A DNA stretch of 64,000 bases from Pseudooceanicola sediminis (lineage in GTDB: Bacteria; Pseudomonadota; Alphaproteobacteria; Rhodobacterales; Rhodobacteraceae). The translations under genes and the position numbers were made by a program. Positions 56,057 to 64,000 of this stretch are shown here, piece after piece (the stretch's first letter is position 1; each line of letters starts with the position of its first letter). The stretch spans positions 1-64,000 of the forward strand of contig NZ_QWJJ01000014.1 in the NCBI RefSeq assembly GCF_003575965.1, read 5' to 3'. The notes beneath the pieces are model-generated. The model saw only the letters and a list, made by a program, of their open reading frames with translations, searched no databases and was not told the origin of the DNA.

Positions 56057-56533
56057 TCAGATCGGGCGGGACAGGACGGCGCGCAGTTCGGGATAGAGCG
56101 CCTTGCGTTCGTCTTCGGAGAGAAAGGCACCGATCTCGACCTCTCGTCCATTGCCGGACAGGGTGATGTAGTGCGGCACACGGCCACCTGTTTCATGCAC
56201 TTGGAGCCGTACCCAGTAGCGGTTGCATCGCCATTCATGATGCTGGTTGCGCGGACCGTCACGCAGCAGCGTGCAATCGTCGCCGGTGATGCTGAGGCGT
56301 TCGAGGATCATGCCATCGCGATAGGACCGGCGCAGCGCCCACCACAGCGCGGCGAGGGCGATCAGCGCAAAGGGCAGCAGGCCCCAGAGCACCGGCGAGC
56401 CGAGCATGGTGAACAAAGGCACCATCGCCAGGATGAAGAACAGGCCGATCACCACGGCGAACCCGCCGGGCGGCAGCGACCTGTGCGGCGTCAGGTCGAG
56501 TTGGTGGTGATCATCCTGCCAGTGATAGGGCAA
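56057..56533 (-). CDS. DUF2244 membrane protein
   Basis: A 158-residue protein with an N-terminal hydrophilic segment (DDHHQLDLTPHRSLPPGGFA), two adjacent hydrophobic helices (VVIGLFFILAMVPLFTMLGS; VLWGLLPFALIALAALWWAL) and a C-terminal domain with RNQHHEWRCNRYWVRLQVHE and VEIGAFLSEDERKALYPELR. This matches DUF2244, often encoded next to cytochrome oxidase genes in alphaproteobacteria. It lies downstream of ctaD on the same strand. Confidence 0.85.
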   Translation of the reverse strand: MPYHWQDDHHQLDLTPHRSLPPGGFAVVIGLFFILAMVPLFTMLGSPVLWGLLPFALIALAALWWALRRSYRDGMILERLSITGDDCTLLRDGPRNQHHEWRCNRYWVRLQVHETGGRVPHYITLSGNGREVEIGAFLSEDERKALYPELRAVLSRPI

Positions 56534-56651
56534 GGGCGGCTCCGTTATCGTACCGTTTGCAGGCCGAGATGGCCGGGGCAGGCGGGCGGTCCGGGTGGTT
56601 GCGCCAGCCCGCGGGACCGTATCGCGCGCCGGGGGAATGAGGGGCGTTGAA

Positions 56652-56681
56652 ACGCGAAGGGGGCGCCTTGCGGCGCCCCCT
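56652..56681 (-). terminator. Hairpin terminator after ctaD
   Basis: GGGGGCGCC pairs perfectly with GGCGCCCCC around TTGC, 20 bases after the ctaD stop. The T-run on the minus strand is weak (TTCGCGTTTC), so termination may be partial. Confidence 0.65.
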
Positions 56682-56700
56682 GGTCATGTTGTGGCACCGA

Positions 56701-58371
56701 TCAGTGCGCGTGGCTCTTGTCCCAGTCTTCGCGCTTGGGCAGCTGCTCGAACGTATGTTCGGGCGGCGGGCACGGCAGGGTCCATTCCAGCGTGTCGGCG
56801 TATTCGTTCCAGTAGTTGTTTTCGGTGATCCTGGCACCGCGGAACAGCGAATAGAACATCACGCCGAAGAAGAACACGAAGGACGCGAAGGACAGGAAGG
56901 CGCCCATCGACGACCAGAAGTTCCAGACGGCGAAGCCTTCGGGATAGTCGATGTAACGGCGCGGCATGCCCTGACGCCCGAGGAAGTGCTGCGGGAAGAA
57001 GGTCAGGTTGGCGCCGATGAACATGGCCCAGAAGTGCAGCTTGCCTGCCCATTCGGGGTATTGCCGTCCGGTCATCTTGCCGAAGTAGAAGTAGATACCG
57101 GCGAAGATGGCGAACACCGCCCCCAGCGACATCACGTAGTGGAAGTGTGCCACGACGTAGTAGGTGTCGTGATAGGCGCGGTCGACGGGGGCCTGGCTGA
57201 GCACGAGGCCGGTGACGCCGCCCACGGTGAACAGGAACAGGAAGCCGAAGGCCCAGAGCATCGGTGTCTTGAACTCGATCGAGCCCTGCCACATCGTCGC
57301 GATCCAGCTGAACACCTTGACGCCCGTCGGGACGGCGATGACCATGGTGGCCATCATGAAGTAGCTCTGCTGTGTCAGGCTGAGGCCCACGGTGTACATG
57401 TGGTGCGCCCAGACGACGAAGCCCAGCACGCCGATCGCGATGATCGCCAGCACCATCGGCAGGTAGCCGAAGATGGGCTTGCGCGCGAAGGTCGAGATGA
57501 CGTGGCTGATGATGCCGAAGCCGGGCAGGATGATGATGTAGACCTCGGGGTGACCGAAGAACCACAGGATGTGCTGATAGAGGATCGGGTCGCCGCCACC
57601 TGCGGGGTTGAAGAAGGTGGTCCCGAAGTTGCGGTCGGTCAGCAGCATGGTGATGGCGCCGGCCAGCACGGGCAGGGCCAGAAGGATCAGCCAGGCGGTG
57701 ACGAAGACGGACCAGGCGAACAGCGGCACCTTGAACAGCGTCATGCCGGGCGTGCGCATGTTCAGGAAGGTGGTGATGATGTTGATCGCGCCGAGGATCG
57801 AGGAGGCACCGGAGACGTGTACCGCGAAGATCGCGAGGTCGGTGGAATAGCCGCCCTCGGACGTCGACAGGGGCGGATAGAGCACCCAACCGATGCCGGA
57901 ACCGGCCTGGTCATTGCCGCCGGGGGCAAACAGCGAGGCAATGCCGAGGCAGAGGCCGGCGACGTAGAGCCAGAACGACATGTTGTTCAGGCGCGGGAAG
58001 GCCATGTCCGGGGCGCCGATCTGGAGCGGCATGAAGTAGTTGCCGAAACCGCCGAACAGGGCCGGGATGACGACGAAGAACATCATCAGCACGCCGTGAT
58101 AGGTGATCATGACGTTCCAGAGGTGCCCGTTTGGCGTGCACTCTGCCGAGGACGGCCAGAAACGCGCGCCCTCAAGGCACATGAACTGCACGCCGGGATG
58201 CATGAGCTCCATCCGCATGTAGACGGTGAAGAGAACCGAGATCAGGCCGGCGCATGCTGCGACGACCAGATACAGGATCCCGATATCCTTATGGTTGGTG
58301 GACATGAACCAGCGGGTGAAAAACCCACGGTTGTCTTCATGCCCGTGGCCATGAACGGCTGCGTCGGCCAT
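56701..58371 (-). CDS. ctaD: Cytochrome c oxidase subunit I (aa3 type)
   Basis: The catalytic subunit of the aa3 oxidase carries heme a, heme a3 and CuB. The 556-residue protein has about twelve membrane helices and [34 protein letters not shown] (heme a His), [18 protein letters not shown] (His-Tyr crosslink pair and K-channel), AHHMYTVGL (CuB His pair), [10 protein letters not shown] and [18 protein letters not shown] (heme His pair). The D-channel Asn-Asp motif is NPAGGGDP-adjacent. As in other Rhodobacterales it is separate from ctaC/ctaE. Its promoter holds an FnrL-like box. Confidence 0.98.
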   Translation of the reverse strand: MADAAVHGHGHEDNRGFFTRWFMSTNHKDIGILYLVVAACAGLISVLFTVYMRMELMHPGVQFMCLEGARFWPSSAECTPNGHLWNVMITYHGVLMMFFVVIPALFGGFGNYFMPLQIGAPDMAFPRLNNMSFWLYVAGLCLGIASLFAPGGNDQAGSGIGWVLYPPLSTSEGGYSTDLAIFAVHVSGASSILGAINIITTFLNMRTPGMTLFKVPLFAWSVFVTAWLILLALPVLAGAITMLLTDRNFGTTFFNPAGGGDPILYQHILWFFGHPEVYIIILPGFGIISHVISTFARKPIFGYLPMVLAIIAIGVLGFVVWAHHMYTVGLSLTQQSYFMMATMVIAVPTGVKVFSWIATMWQGSIEFKTPMLWAFGFLFLFTVGGVTGLVLSQAPVDRAYHDTYYVVAHFHYVMSLGAVFAIFAGIYFYFGKMTGRQYPEWAGKLHFWAMFIGANLTFFPQHFLGRQGMPRRYIDYPEGFAVWNFWSSMGAFLSFASFVFFFGVMFYSLFRGARITENNYWNEYADTLEWTLPCPPPEHTFEQLPKREDWDKSHAH

Positions 58372-58476
58372 GTCTGCCTCCTGCTAGAAGTTGTAGCGCC
58401 TGAGTGGGGACTCCTCCCGCGCGCCGGAAATTACAGGCTTTTTAAAAGAGCCACCCCTTCGGGGCAATGGCCGGTA

Positions 58477-58503
58477 TTGACGCAGATCAAATATTTTTGT
58501 CAA
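58477..58503 (-). promoter_or_regulatory. FnrL-like box within the ctaD promoter
   Basis: TTGACGCAGATCAA at 58477-58490 matches the FNR/FnrL dyad TTGAT-N4-ATCAA with one mismatch. On the minus strand a perfect -35 hexamer TTGACA lies at 58498-58503, so the box falls in the spacer between -35 and -10. A site there should repress ctaD when FnrL is active at low oxygen, in line with aa3 oxidase being used at high oxygen. The -10 element is not clear. Confidence 0.65.
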
Positions 58504-58744
58504 CGCGCGAGGTCGCGTGAGGCCCGGATGACGCTTTCGGCATGGTTGCATGGTGGTTTCGCCATCGTAACCCCGGCGGGGACCGGGCGTCGACAGGGGG
58601 CGAGAGGGTCGGGCGCGCGCCGCGCTGGCGGGGAGAGGCGCGGTGTTGCCGCGGCGCGCGACGTATACGGGGAGAGCGGGATCGGGAGGGCGTGCAACCG
58701 CGCCGCGAATCGGGGCGCGGTTGGTCGGGTGCATGACTTGCAGG

Positions 58745-58920
58745 CCGGGCGGTGTGGCTTGCAGACGACCGGGCGGTGAGGCAGTGAGGCGGTGAGGCGG
58801 CGTGGCTTGCAGACGCGCAGGCTGGTCAGGTGATATGCCTTGCAGCCGGGCCGGGCGGTGTGGCTTGCAGACGACCGGGCGGTGAGGCGACGTGGCTTGC
58901 AGACGCGCAGGCTGGTCAGG
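58745..58920. repeat. Imperfect tandem duplication of about 86 bp
   Basis: Copy 1 (58745-58830) and copy 2 (58851-58920) share an identical 38-base block (58745-58782 and 58851-58888) and an identical 30-base block (58801-58830 and 58891-58920). Copy 1 has about 16 extra bases in the middle, itself an expansion of a GTGAGGCG word. Confidence 0.92.
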
Positions 58921-59107
58921 CGCGAGGTCAGGCTTGAGGTCTGGCCTGCGGTCTGCCTTGCGGTCTGGCGTGGCTGTCTGGCGTGGCTGTCGGGCGCGGG
59001 GGCCTGTCGGCGCGGTCTGATGGCGTGATCCGCCTGGCGATCCGGCGTGGTAGGCTGGTCAGGCGAGCCGGCGCAGCGATCCGCCCCGGGTGGCCTGTTG
59101 GAGCGGA

Positions 59108-59530
59108 TCAGGAGCCGGAGTCCTGCCCGAACTGAGCGAGGTAGGCGGCCACGTCGGCCTGATGATCGCGCAGGCGGAACGTCATCTTGACCTGCGCCTT
59201 GTCGTCCCCGAGCGTTTCACGCAGAAATCCGCGCGGGTCGGTGATATAGGCCTGAAGGGTGTCGGCGTTCCAGACAAGACCCTGTTCACCTGCCGTCACG
59301 AGGTCGGCGCCATAGCGGAAATCCTCAATCCCCGCCTGACGCCCGATGATGCCATAAAGATTGGGGCCGGTACGCCCGCCCTTGACGATCACCTCGTCCG
59401 CCGAGGCGATCTGGTGGCAGGATTTGCACTTGCGGAACTCTTTTTCGCCCACTGCGGCATCGCCCATGTCGGCAAGGGCGGGGGTGGCGAGGCAAAGCAG
59501 GGCTGTTGCCGTCATCATCAGTCGGGTCAC
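59108..59530 (-). CDS. Exported class I c-type cytochrome
   Basis: From GTG 59530 the protein is 140 residues with a signal peptide (TRLMMTATALLCLATPALA). The heme motif KCKSCHQI lies near residue 35 and the Met ligand is probably in QVKMTFRLRD near 117. The conserved GPNLYGIIGRQAG segment fits the c2/c550 family. It carries electrons in the periplasm, perhaps to the aa3 oxidase encoded nearby. GTG 59530 is chosen because GGAGGACC lies six bases upstream; ATG 59518 is an alternative. Confidence 0.88.
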   Translation of the reverse strand: MTRLMMTATALLCLATPALADMGDAAVGEKEFRKCKSCHQIASADEVIVKGGRTGPNLYGIIGRQAGIEDFRYGADLVTAGEQGLVWNADTLQAYITDPRGFLRETLGDDKAQVKMTFRLRDHQADVAAYLAQFGQDSGS

Positions 59531-59844
59531 GTCGGTCCTCCGGGGTGGCGTCTGGCTACGTCGCTTGTTGTAGGGCATTGCGGTGTCGGGCCAAAGGGGG
59601 CGCGGGGCCGGTCTTTTGTCGCAGGCACCAGCGCCGGGGCGGCACCAACCGTCTTGCACCACCTCATGAAAATGCGGCGTGCGGTGCGCGGCGTGTTGGG
59701 CGCAGGCCGATGACGGTGCGGTGCCGGGCAGACAGGGCCGGTGCGCCAGCCCCCCGGCCTCGGGTTTGGTGCAGGCTGTCGGGCGGGCGGGGGGCGACGG
59801 AAGCGCGCCCGGGCCAGTCTGGACGGCTCCCTCTCGGTCTTTGC

Positions 59845-60573
59845 TTATGCCTCGGCGGCCGGTTCGGGAAAGGCCTTGGCAAAGGTGGCCATCAGCGCGA
59901 CGTCCAGATCATCCATCCCGACCGGCAGGCCGAGGTCGACAAGGCTGGTGACGCCATGGCCTGTGATGCCACAGGGAACGATGCCCGAGAAATGCTCAAG
60001 ATCCGGTTCGACGTTGATCGAGATGCCATGAAAGCTGACCCATTTGCGCAGGCGGATGCCGATGGCCGCAATCTTGTCTTCGCGCGGGGTGCCGTCGGGC
60101 AGGGGGGCCTTGTCGGGGCGCGGAACCCAGACGCCGACGCGGCCTTCGCGGATCTCTCCGGTGATGCTGAACTCGGCCAGGGTGGCAATGACCCAGTTTT
60201 CCAGGGCCAGCACGAAGGCCCGCACATCGCGACCGCGCCGGGTCAGATCCAGCATCACATAGGCCACGCGCTGACCCGGCCCATGGTAGGTGTATTGCCC
60301 GCCACGCCTGGCATCGAAGACCGGAAACCGATCCGGGTCGACCAGATCCTGCACCTTGGCCGAGGTCCCCGCAGTATAGAGCGGGGGGTGTTCGAGCAGC
60401 CAGATCGCTTCGCGGGCTTCGCCACGGGCAATCGCTTCGACGCGGGCCTCCATGAAGGCAAGCGCCTCTTCATAGCCCGTCAGCCCATCCGTGATGATCC
60501 ATTCCGGGCCGGATCCATCCGCAAATGGCGTGGCGTCGTGGGTGGGGTTGGCGGCGGAACTGGGGGCAGACAA
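59845..60573 (-). CDS. lipB: Octanoyltransferase LipB
   Basis: LipB moves octanoate from acyl carrier protein to lipoyl domains, the first step of lipoate synthesis. The protein has [40 protein letters not shown] (active-site His region), the lysine-containing [17 protein letters not shown] and the catalytic Cys in [18 protein letters not shown]. No ATG is well placed. TTG 60573 with GGAG seven bases upstream gives 242 residues, slightly above the usual 210-230; upstream in-frame ATGs would add a Pro-rich segment of no known family. Confidence 0.95.
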   Translation of the reverse strand: MSAPSSAANPTHDATPFADGSGPEWIITDGLTGYEEALAFMEARVEAIARGEAREAIWLLEHPPLYTAGTSAKVQDLVDPDRFPVFDARRGGQYTYHGPGQRVAYVMLDLTRRGRDVRAFVLALENWVIATLAEFSITGEIREGRVGVWVPRPDKAPLPDGTPREDKIAAIGIRLRKWVSFHGISINVEPDLEHFSGIVPCGITGHGVTSLVDLGLPVGMDDLDVALMATFAKAFPEPAAEA

Positions 60574-61030
60574 GGCAGGACTCCGGCATTTTGGGGCGAA
60601 GATTGGCAGGGAGAAAGGGGGGGGCGAAGGCGGGGTGGCGATTGTTGAGGCAGGTGGCGGAGGGCAGAGGCCGGGAAGCCAGCCGAAGCGGGCTGTCGGA
60701 GGCACAGTTTTCCGCCATTGCCGTGGGGAATGCAACGCCGTCGACATGTGCAGTGCTGCCCCTGCCAACGGGTCCCTGTCCATGGCGGCTTAGGACGGCG
60801 CATCTTTCGCGGGAAAGTTTCGCAGGGGGCCGTGTGCATGGCGGGTCGCGACCCGAAACCACGGGTCCGGAATGGAACACGCGCGGGAAGAGGGCGATGC
60901 CGGGGCCCGGCTGAAAAATGCGGCGGACCCGGTAAGAATGCCCTGACGGGAAAATCGCGCGAACAGCGCAATTTGGGTCTTCACATTGGCAGGGGCGCTG
61001 GGTATACGCCCGCTACCTACCTGATCACGT
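60574..61030. other. Gene-free region before the tRNA
   Basis: No coding sequence is supported in 457 bases. The only element seen is the likely tRNA promoter at its right end. Confidence 0.45.
60980..61008 (+). promoter_or_regulatory. Candidate promoter of tRNA-Leu
   Basis: TTCACA and TATACG are spaced by 17 bp and end 22 bp before the tRNA. The predicted start near 61015 gives a short 5' leader, as normal for a tRNA precursor. Confidence 0.6.
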
Positions 61031-61117
61031 GCGGTCGTGGCGGAATTGGTAGACGCGCAGCGTTGAGGTCGCTGTGGGGTAACACCCGTGGAGGTTCGAG
61101 TCCTCTCGACCGCACCA
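61031..61117 (+). tRNA. tRNA-Leu (anticodon GAG)
   Basis: The 87-base gene folds into a class II tRNA. The acceptor stem pairs GCGGTCG with CGACCGC, the D-arm has GCGGAATTGGTAGACGC, and the anticodon stem CAGCG/CGCTG encloses TTGAGGT with GAG at 61065-61067. A long variable arm (TGGGGTAACACCCGTG) is typical of leucine tRNA, and the T-arm is GAGGTTCGAGTCCTC. CCA is encoded. It reads CUC and CUU codons. Confidence 0.97.
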
Positions 61118-61532
61118 TTTCAGGCCCTGGTGCCTGATCCGGCGACAGTGATCATGTCGCATCCGACGCCCCCCTTCATTCTTGCCATTGATCGAACGCG
61201 CCGGCCCCGGGGACGGTCCGCGATGCAGTCGCGCGTGGTCTTGCCGTTGGGCGGGCCGTGTCCGCCGGGCGATGGTGCCTGCCCGTGGGGCGGCTTTGTG
61301 GGGGGCTTTGTGCGGGGCTTTGGCAACGCCGCGCGGGAATACGCATCGATCGGCGGTTCGCAGATTGACATCGGTTGCAAGCTGTAATTGGAAATGTCGC
61401 ATGCGATCACGCGCCCCGAGTGCGGCACGCGATCGCCATCACTTCGCAAGCCAAAAGCCAGCAATATCCGACCGTCCCGGCCCTTGTCAGCCGATTGGGC
61501 GGCCTTTTTCTTATAGCTGGGGAGCTTGCAAA
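61118..61532. other. Noncoding region between tRNA-Leu and the siderophore receptor
   Basis: No gene is supported. A triplicated GGGG(C)-GGCTTTG word occurs at 61287-61323. No phage-type attachment repeat or integrase accompanies the tRNA. The receptor promoter must lie here but no iron-box was recognised. Confidence 0.45.
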
Positions 61533-63776
61533 ATGACATTCGACACTCCGAAACCCGGCGCGGGGCCTTCGCCTGCGCGCCATACCGCTGTGCGCCCGTC
61601 ACCGACGCTTGGCTTGTTGCCGATCATCGCGATCACTGCCGCCGTGTCCGGCCCGGCCTTTGCCCAGACTGTCGACCTGGACCCGATCACCGTGCAAAGC
61701 GATGTCGAGGGTGAAGCCGCCAACAATTACACCGTGACCAACAGTGCCTCGGGCAAGGCGACCGCGCCGCTGATCGACACGCCGCAATCCGTCACCGTCA
61801 TCACCCGCAAGGAGATGGAAGAGCGCGGCGCGACATCGCTGTACGATGTGCTGCGCACGACGCCGGGCATCACGATGCGCGCGGGCGAGGGCGGCACCCC
61901 CGCCGGCGATATCCCGCAGATCCGTGGCTTTGACGCCAGTGACGATATCCTGGTCGACGGGCTGCGCAATTCGTCGCGCACCAGCTACGAATCCTTCAAC
62001 CTGGAAACGGTCGAGATCACCCGGGGCTCGGATGGCAGCGCGGCTGGTGCGGGCGCTGCGGGCGGCACGATCAACCTGAATTCCAAGGTGCCGCAGCCGG
62101 GGACGTTCGACGACGTGTCGCTGACCTATGGCACCGGCAACTACAAGCGCGCGACGCTGGATTCGAACCGTCAGATCGGCGATCTGGGCGTGCGGCTGAA
62201 CCTGATGTACCAGGATGCCGACGACCTGGGCGGCAAGGAGGGCAAGACCTCCAAACGCTATGGCATCGCGCCCAGCCTGAGCTATCAGATCGACGAGGAT
62301 ACCAAGGTCACCGCGGGTCTGTATTACTACAAGAACGAGGACATGCCCGATTACGGTGTGCGGATGTCCAACGACAACGTGCCGGACGCCTATCGCGTCG
62401 GGTCGGGCACCGCGGAAGATCCGTGGCAGCCGATCGATGTGCCGACGGATACATTCTATGGCACGCCGGGGCGCGATTTTTCCGACAACGAAACCCAGAG
62501 CGCCTACGTGCGGCTGGATCACGACTTTGCCAGCGGGCTGAGCTTTGCCGCGACGCTGCGGGCGACCCATGACGAAACCCGCTATCTGGTGACGCAGCCG
62601 GGCATTTCCAGCACGGACGAGATCAGCCGGGGCGCAAAATCCGGCAACCGCGAGAACGACACGCTGGCCTTCAACGCGCAGATCAAGGGCGAGAGCGATA
62701 TCCTGGGTCTGAACCACAGCTTTGCGTTCGGCCTCGACGTGTCGAAATCCGACGCGACACGGTTTGGCGGCTACAGCTATTCGCCGACGCCGGGCAACGT
62801 GGCCTATGTGAACCCCGATCTGGGCAACTGGACCGGCACGATCACGGCGGGCGACGCGAACCAGTGGCATACGACGCGGTCGACCACGCTCTATGCCTTT
62901 GATACCGTCGATCTGTCGCCGCAGTTCGAGGCGTCCTTCGGGCTGAGCCTGAACCGCTATGACGTGACCAGCGACACCGAGACCACCAGCGACACGACGA
63001 AATCCGACCTGGTGAACGGTTCGCTCGGGCTGGTGTACAAACCAACCGAGCAGGGGCGCATCTATGCCTCGATCAACAGCGCCTCGACCCCCGGCGGGCA
63101 GGGCGCGGGCACGGGCGGTGAATCGGCGGATGACAGCCTGAACGACCTCGATCCCGAACAGACGATCACCTACGAGGTCGGGACCAAGTGGCTGATGTTC
63201 AACGATCAGCTGATGCTGTCGGCCAGCCTGTTCCGCACGGAAAAGGACAATGCGCGCGTCACGACGGAGCTGGGCGAAGAGGAGAACATCGGCAAGACCC
63301 GTGCACAGGGTGTCGAGCTGGGCTTTGCCGGGCAGATCACCGACCAATGGGGGATTTCCGGCGGTTATGTCTACCAGGACGTCAAGCTGGTGGATGGCGG
63401 TTACAGCACGCCACGCGGGGGCGGCACGCCCTATCCGAACCCCGGCAACGGCAAGCAGCTGACAAAGATCCCCAAGAACACCTTCTCGCTCTGGACGACC
63501 TACGAGGTCAACGACGCCCTGACCTTTGGCGCCGGGGCGAGCTATGTGGACGAGCGTGTGGCGAGCTATTCCACCGACGGATCGGTCGCGGGGCTGATCC
63601 CGTCGAGCTGGCAGGCGGATCTGATGGTGTCCTACAAGTTCAACCAGGACACGTCGCTGCAACTGAACGTCAACAACGTGTTCGACGAACATGTGTATGG
63701 CGATTCCCACGTCACCCAGCACGTCTATACCGAGCCGGGCCGCAACTTTGCGATCACGCTGAAACATTCGTTCTGA
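61533..63776 (+). CDS. TonB-dependent siderophore receptor
   Basis: The 747-residue outer-membrane receptor imports ferric siderophores with energy from TonB. After a signal region (TLGLLPIIAITAAVSGPAFAQ) comes the TonB box area (LDPITVQSD), the plug domain (DTPQSVTVITRKEMEERGAT; DVLRTTPGITMR; QIRGFDASDDILVDGLRN; TVEITRGSDGSAAGAGAAGG) and a 22-strand barrel ending with the conserved TYEPGRNFAITLKHSF-type C-terminus with final Phe. Plug motifs place it with the FhuE/PiuA-type siderophore receptors; the ligand is unknown. The PiuC gene downstream supports an iron role. Confidence 0.94.
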   Translation: MTFDTPKPGAGPSPARHTAVRPSPTLGLLPIIAITAAVSGPAFAQTVDLDPITVQSDVEGEAANNYTVTNSASGKATAPLIDTPQSVTVITRKEMEERGATSLYDVLRTTPGITMRAGEGGTPAGDIPQIRGFDASDDILVDGLRNSSRTSYESFNLETVEITRGSDGSAAGAGAAGGTINLNSKVPQPGTFDDVSLTYGTGNYKRATLDSNRQIGDLGVRLNLMYQDADDLGGKEGKTSKRYGIAPSLSYQIDEDTKVTAGLYYYKNEDMPDYGVRMSNDNVPDAYRVGSGTAEDPWQPIDVPTDTFYGTPGRDFSDNETQSAYVRLDHDFASGLSFAATLRATHDETRYLVTQPGISSTDEISRGAKSGNRENDTLAFNAQIKGESDILGLNHSFAFGLDVSKSDATRFGGYSYSPTPGNVAYVNPDLGNWTGTITAGDANQWHTTRSTTLYAFDTVDLSPQFEASFGLSLNRYDVTSDTETTSDTTKSDLVNGSLGLVYKPTEQGRIYASINSASTPGGQGAGTGGESADDSLNDLDPEQTITYEVGTKWLMFNDQLMLSASLFRTEKDNARVTTELGEEENIGKTRAQGVELGFAGQITDQWGISGGYVYQDVKLVDGGYSTPRGGGTPYPNPGNGKQLTKIPKNTFSLWTTYEVNDALTFGAGASYVDERVASYSTDGSVAGLIPSSWQADLMVSYKFNQDTSLQLNVNNVFDEHVYGDSHVTQHVYTEPGRNFAITLKHSF

Positions 63777-63794
63777 GCGCGCCTCGGAGCAGGG

Positions 63795-63821
63795 AAAGGG
63801 CGGCTTTGGCCGCCCTTTTTT
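63795..63821 (+). terminator. Intrinsic terminator after the receptor gene
   Basis: AAGGGCGGC pairs with GCCGCCCTT around TTTG, followed by TTTT. It ends the receptor transcript, so the PiuC gene probably has its own promoter. Confidence 0.92.
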
Positions 63822-63925
63822 CGTCGGGGGGTGGTTGAATAATTCCTGACAGAAACACTTAACTTTTCGCGGCGCAGCGGGTAGCGTCGCGCCAGATACA
63901 CGCGCCAGAGACAATGGAGCCTGCC

Positions 63926-64000
63926 ATGCTTGTCACGATTCCCGATCTGCTGACCCCGGAGGAAGTCGCCTTTATCCGCCAGGTGCTGGAGGGGACCGAC
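63926..64000 (+). CDS. PKHD-type hydroxylase (PiuC/YbiX), 5' part only
   Basis: The first 25 residues (MLVTIPDLLTPEEVAFIRQV, then LEGTD) match the N-terminus of PiuC/YbiX, an Fe(II)/2-oxoglutarate-dependent dioxygenase often encoded beside TonB-dependent siderophore receptors. The window ends within the gene. The catalytic HxD...H triad lies beyond the end, so the call rests on the start and the neighbour. Confidence 0.75.
   Translation, partial: MLVTIPDLLTPEEVAFIRQVLEGTD

Larger units (their letters stand above)
58372..59107. other. ctaD promoter region and repeat-rich noncoding DNA
   Basis: No gene is supported in 736 bases. The end next to ctaD holds its promoter and FnrL-like box. From 58737 onward the sequence is made of diverged copies of CGTGGCTTGCAGACG, GGGCGGTGAGGC and CTGGTCAGGC words, including one long duplication described separately. 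Confidence 0.6.

Noticed and set aside
61031-61532. Genomic-island attachment site at tRNA-Leu
   Set aside because: No integrase gene and no direct repeat of the tRNA 3' end were found downstream in the window.
61599-63914. A 771-residue open frame on the minus strand opposite the siderophore receptor
   Set aside because: It is the antisense shadow of a gene with clear TonB-receptor motifs; its translation is rich in Arg, Gly and His without any domain.

Overview
The window is about 66% G+C by eye and reads as a chromosome segment of an alphaproteobacterium in the Rhodobacterales (Roseobacter group). The evidence is the gene set and order: glyQ, a DUF6446-type gene and glyS, a pyruvate-phosphate-dikinase relative, carA divergent from a YqeY gene, aa3 oxidase ctaD next to DUF2244, a SAM-II riboswitch in front of metZ, FolE2, and an FnrL-type box. 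No ribosomal RNA operon, phage, transposase or CRISPR array was seen, and the genus cannot be named.

Layout. 1-6500: a secreted VCBS protein (perhaps cut by the window edge), an unknown membrane protein behind a 23-bp tandem repeat array, purD, xseA, a small secreted protein and an alkB-type alkane hydroxylase. 6800-16140: ftsY with a long proline-rich N-terminus, an EamA transporter overlapping yciB, a MarR regulator, a SnoaL-like protein, a GST, an alpha/beta hydrolase, SAM-II riboswitch plus terminator plus metZ, and folE2. 16300-23290: urease operon ureD-A-B-C-E-F-G with four extra genes between the usual members. 23370-30170: TrkH potassium transporter, siroheme synthase cysG, a formate/nitrite-family channel, a PP2C phosphatase fused to a Ser/Thr kinase, and cyanase. 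Urease and cyanase together make this half a scavenging region for urea, cyanate and possibly nitrite nitrogen.

30200-43700: a secreted SPOR/peptidoglycan-binding/trypsin-like protein that has lost two catalytic residues, glyQ and glyS separated by two small membrane-protein genes, a PPDK-like enzyme, a SleB-type cell-wall hydrolase, and the folate pair folB (with an extra C-terminal domain) and folP. 43700-54600: a YegD-type Hsp70, ilvC divergent from two overlapping Lrp/AsnC genes, a UbiH-type hydroxylase, a pyrimidine 5'-nucleotidase, a GntR regulator, a GspE-N/GT2 glycosyltransferase, carA and a YqeY gene. 54600-64000: long noncoding stretches rich in short direct repeats, DUF3008, DUF2244, ctaD with an FnrL-like site inside its promoter, a cytochrome c, lipB with a TTG start, tRNA-Leu(GAG), a TonB-dependent siderophore receptor, and the start of a PiuC-type hydroxylase.

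The strongest candidates for something not well described are the FNT channel / phosphatase-kinase / cyanase unit, the extra genes inside the urease operon (a 36-residue ORF coupled to ureB, a histone-H1-like basic protein, a DUF1127 protein), the 23-bp repeat array with a palindromic core upstream of an unknown membrane protein, and the trypsin-like protein with a broken triad. All functional statements come from reading the sequence; no database search was run.
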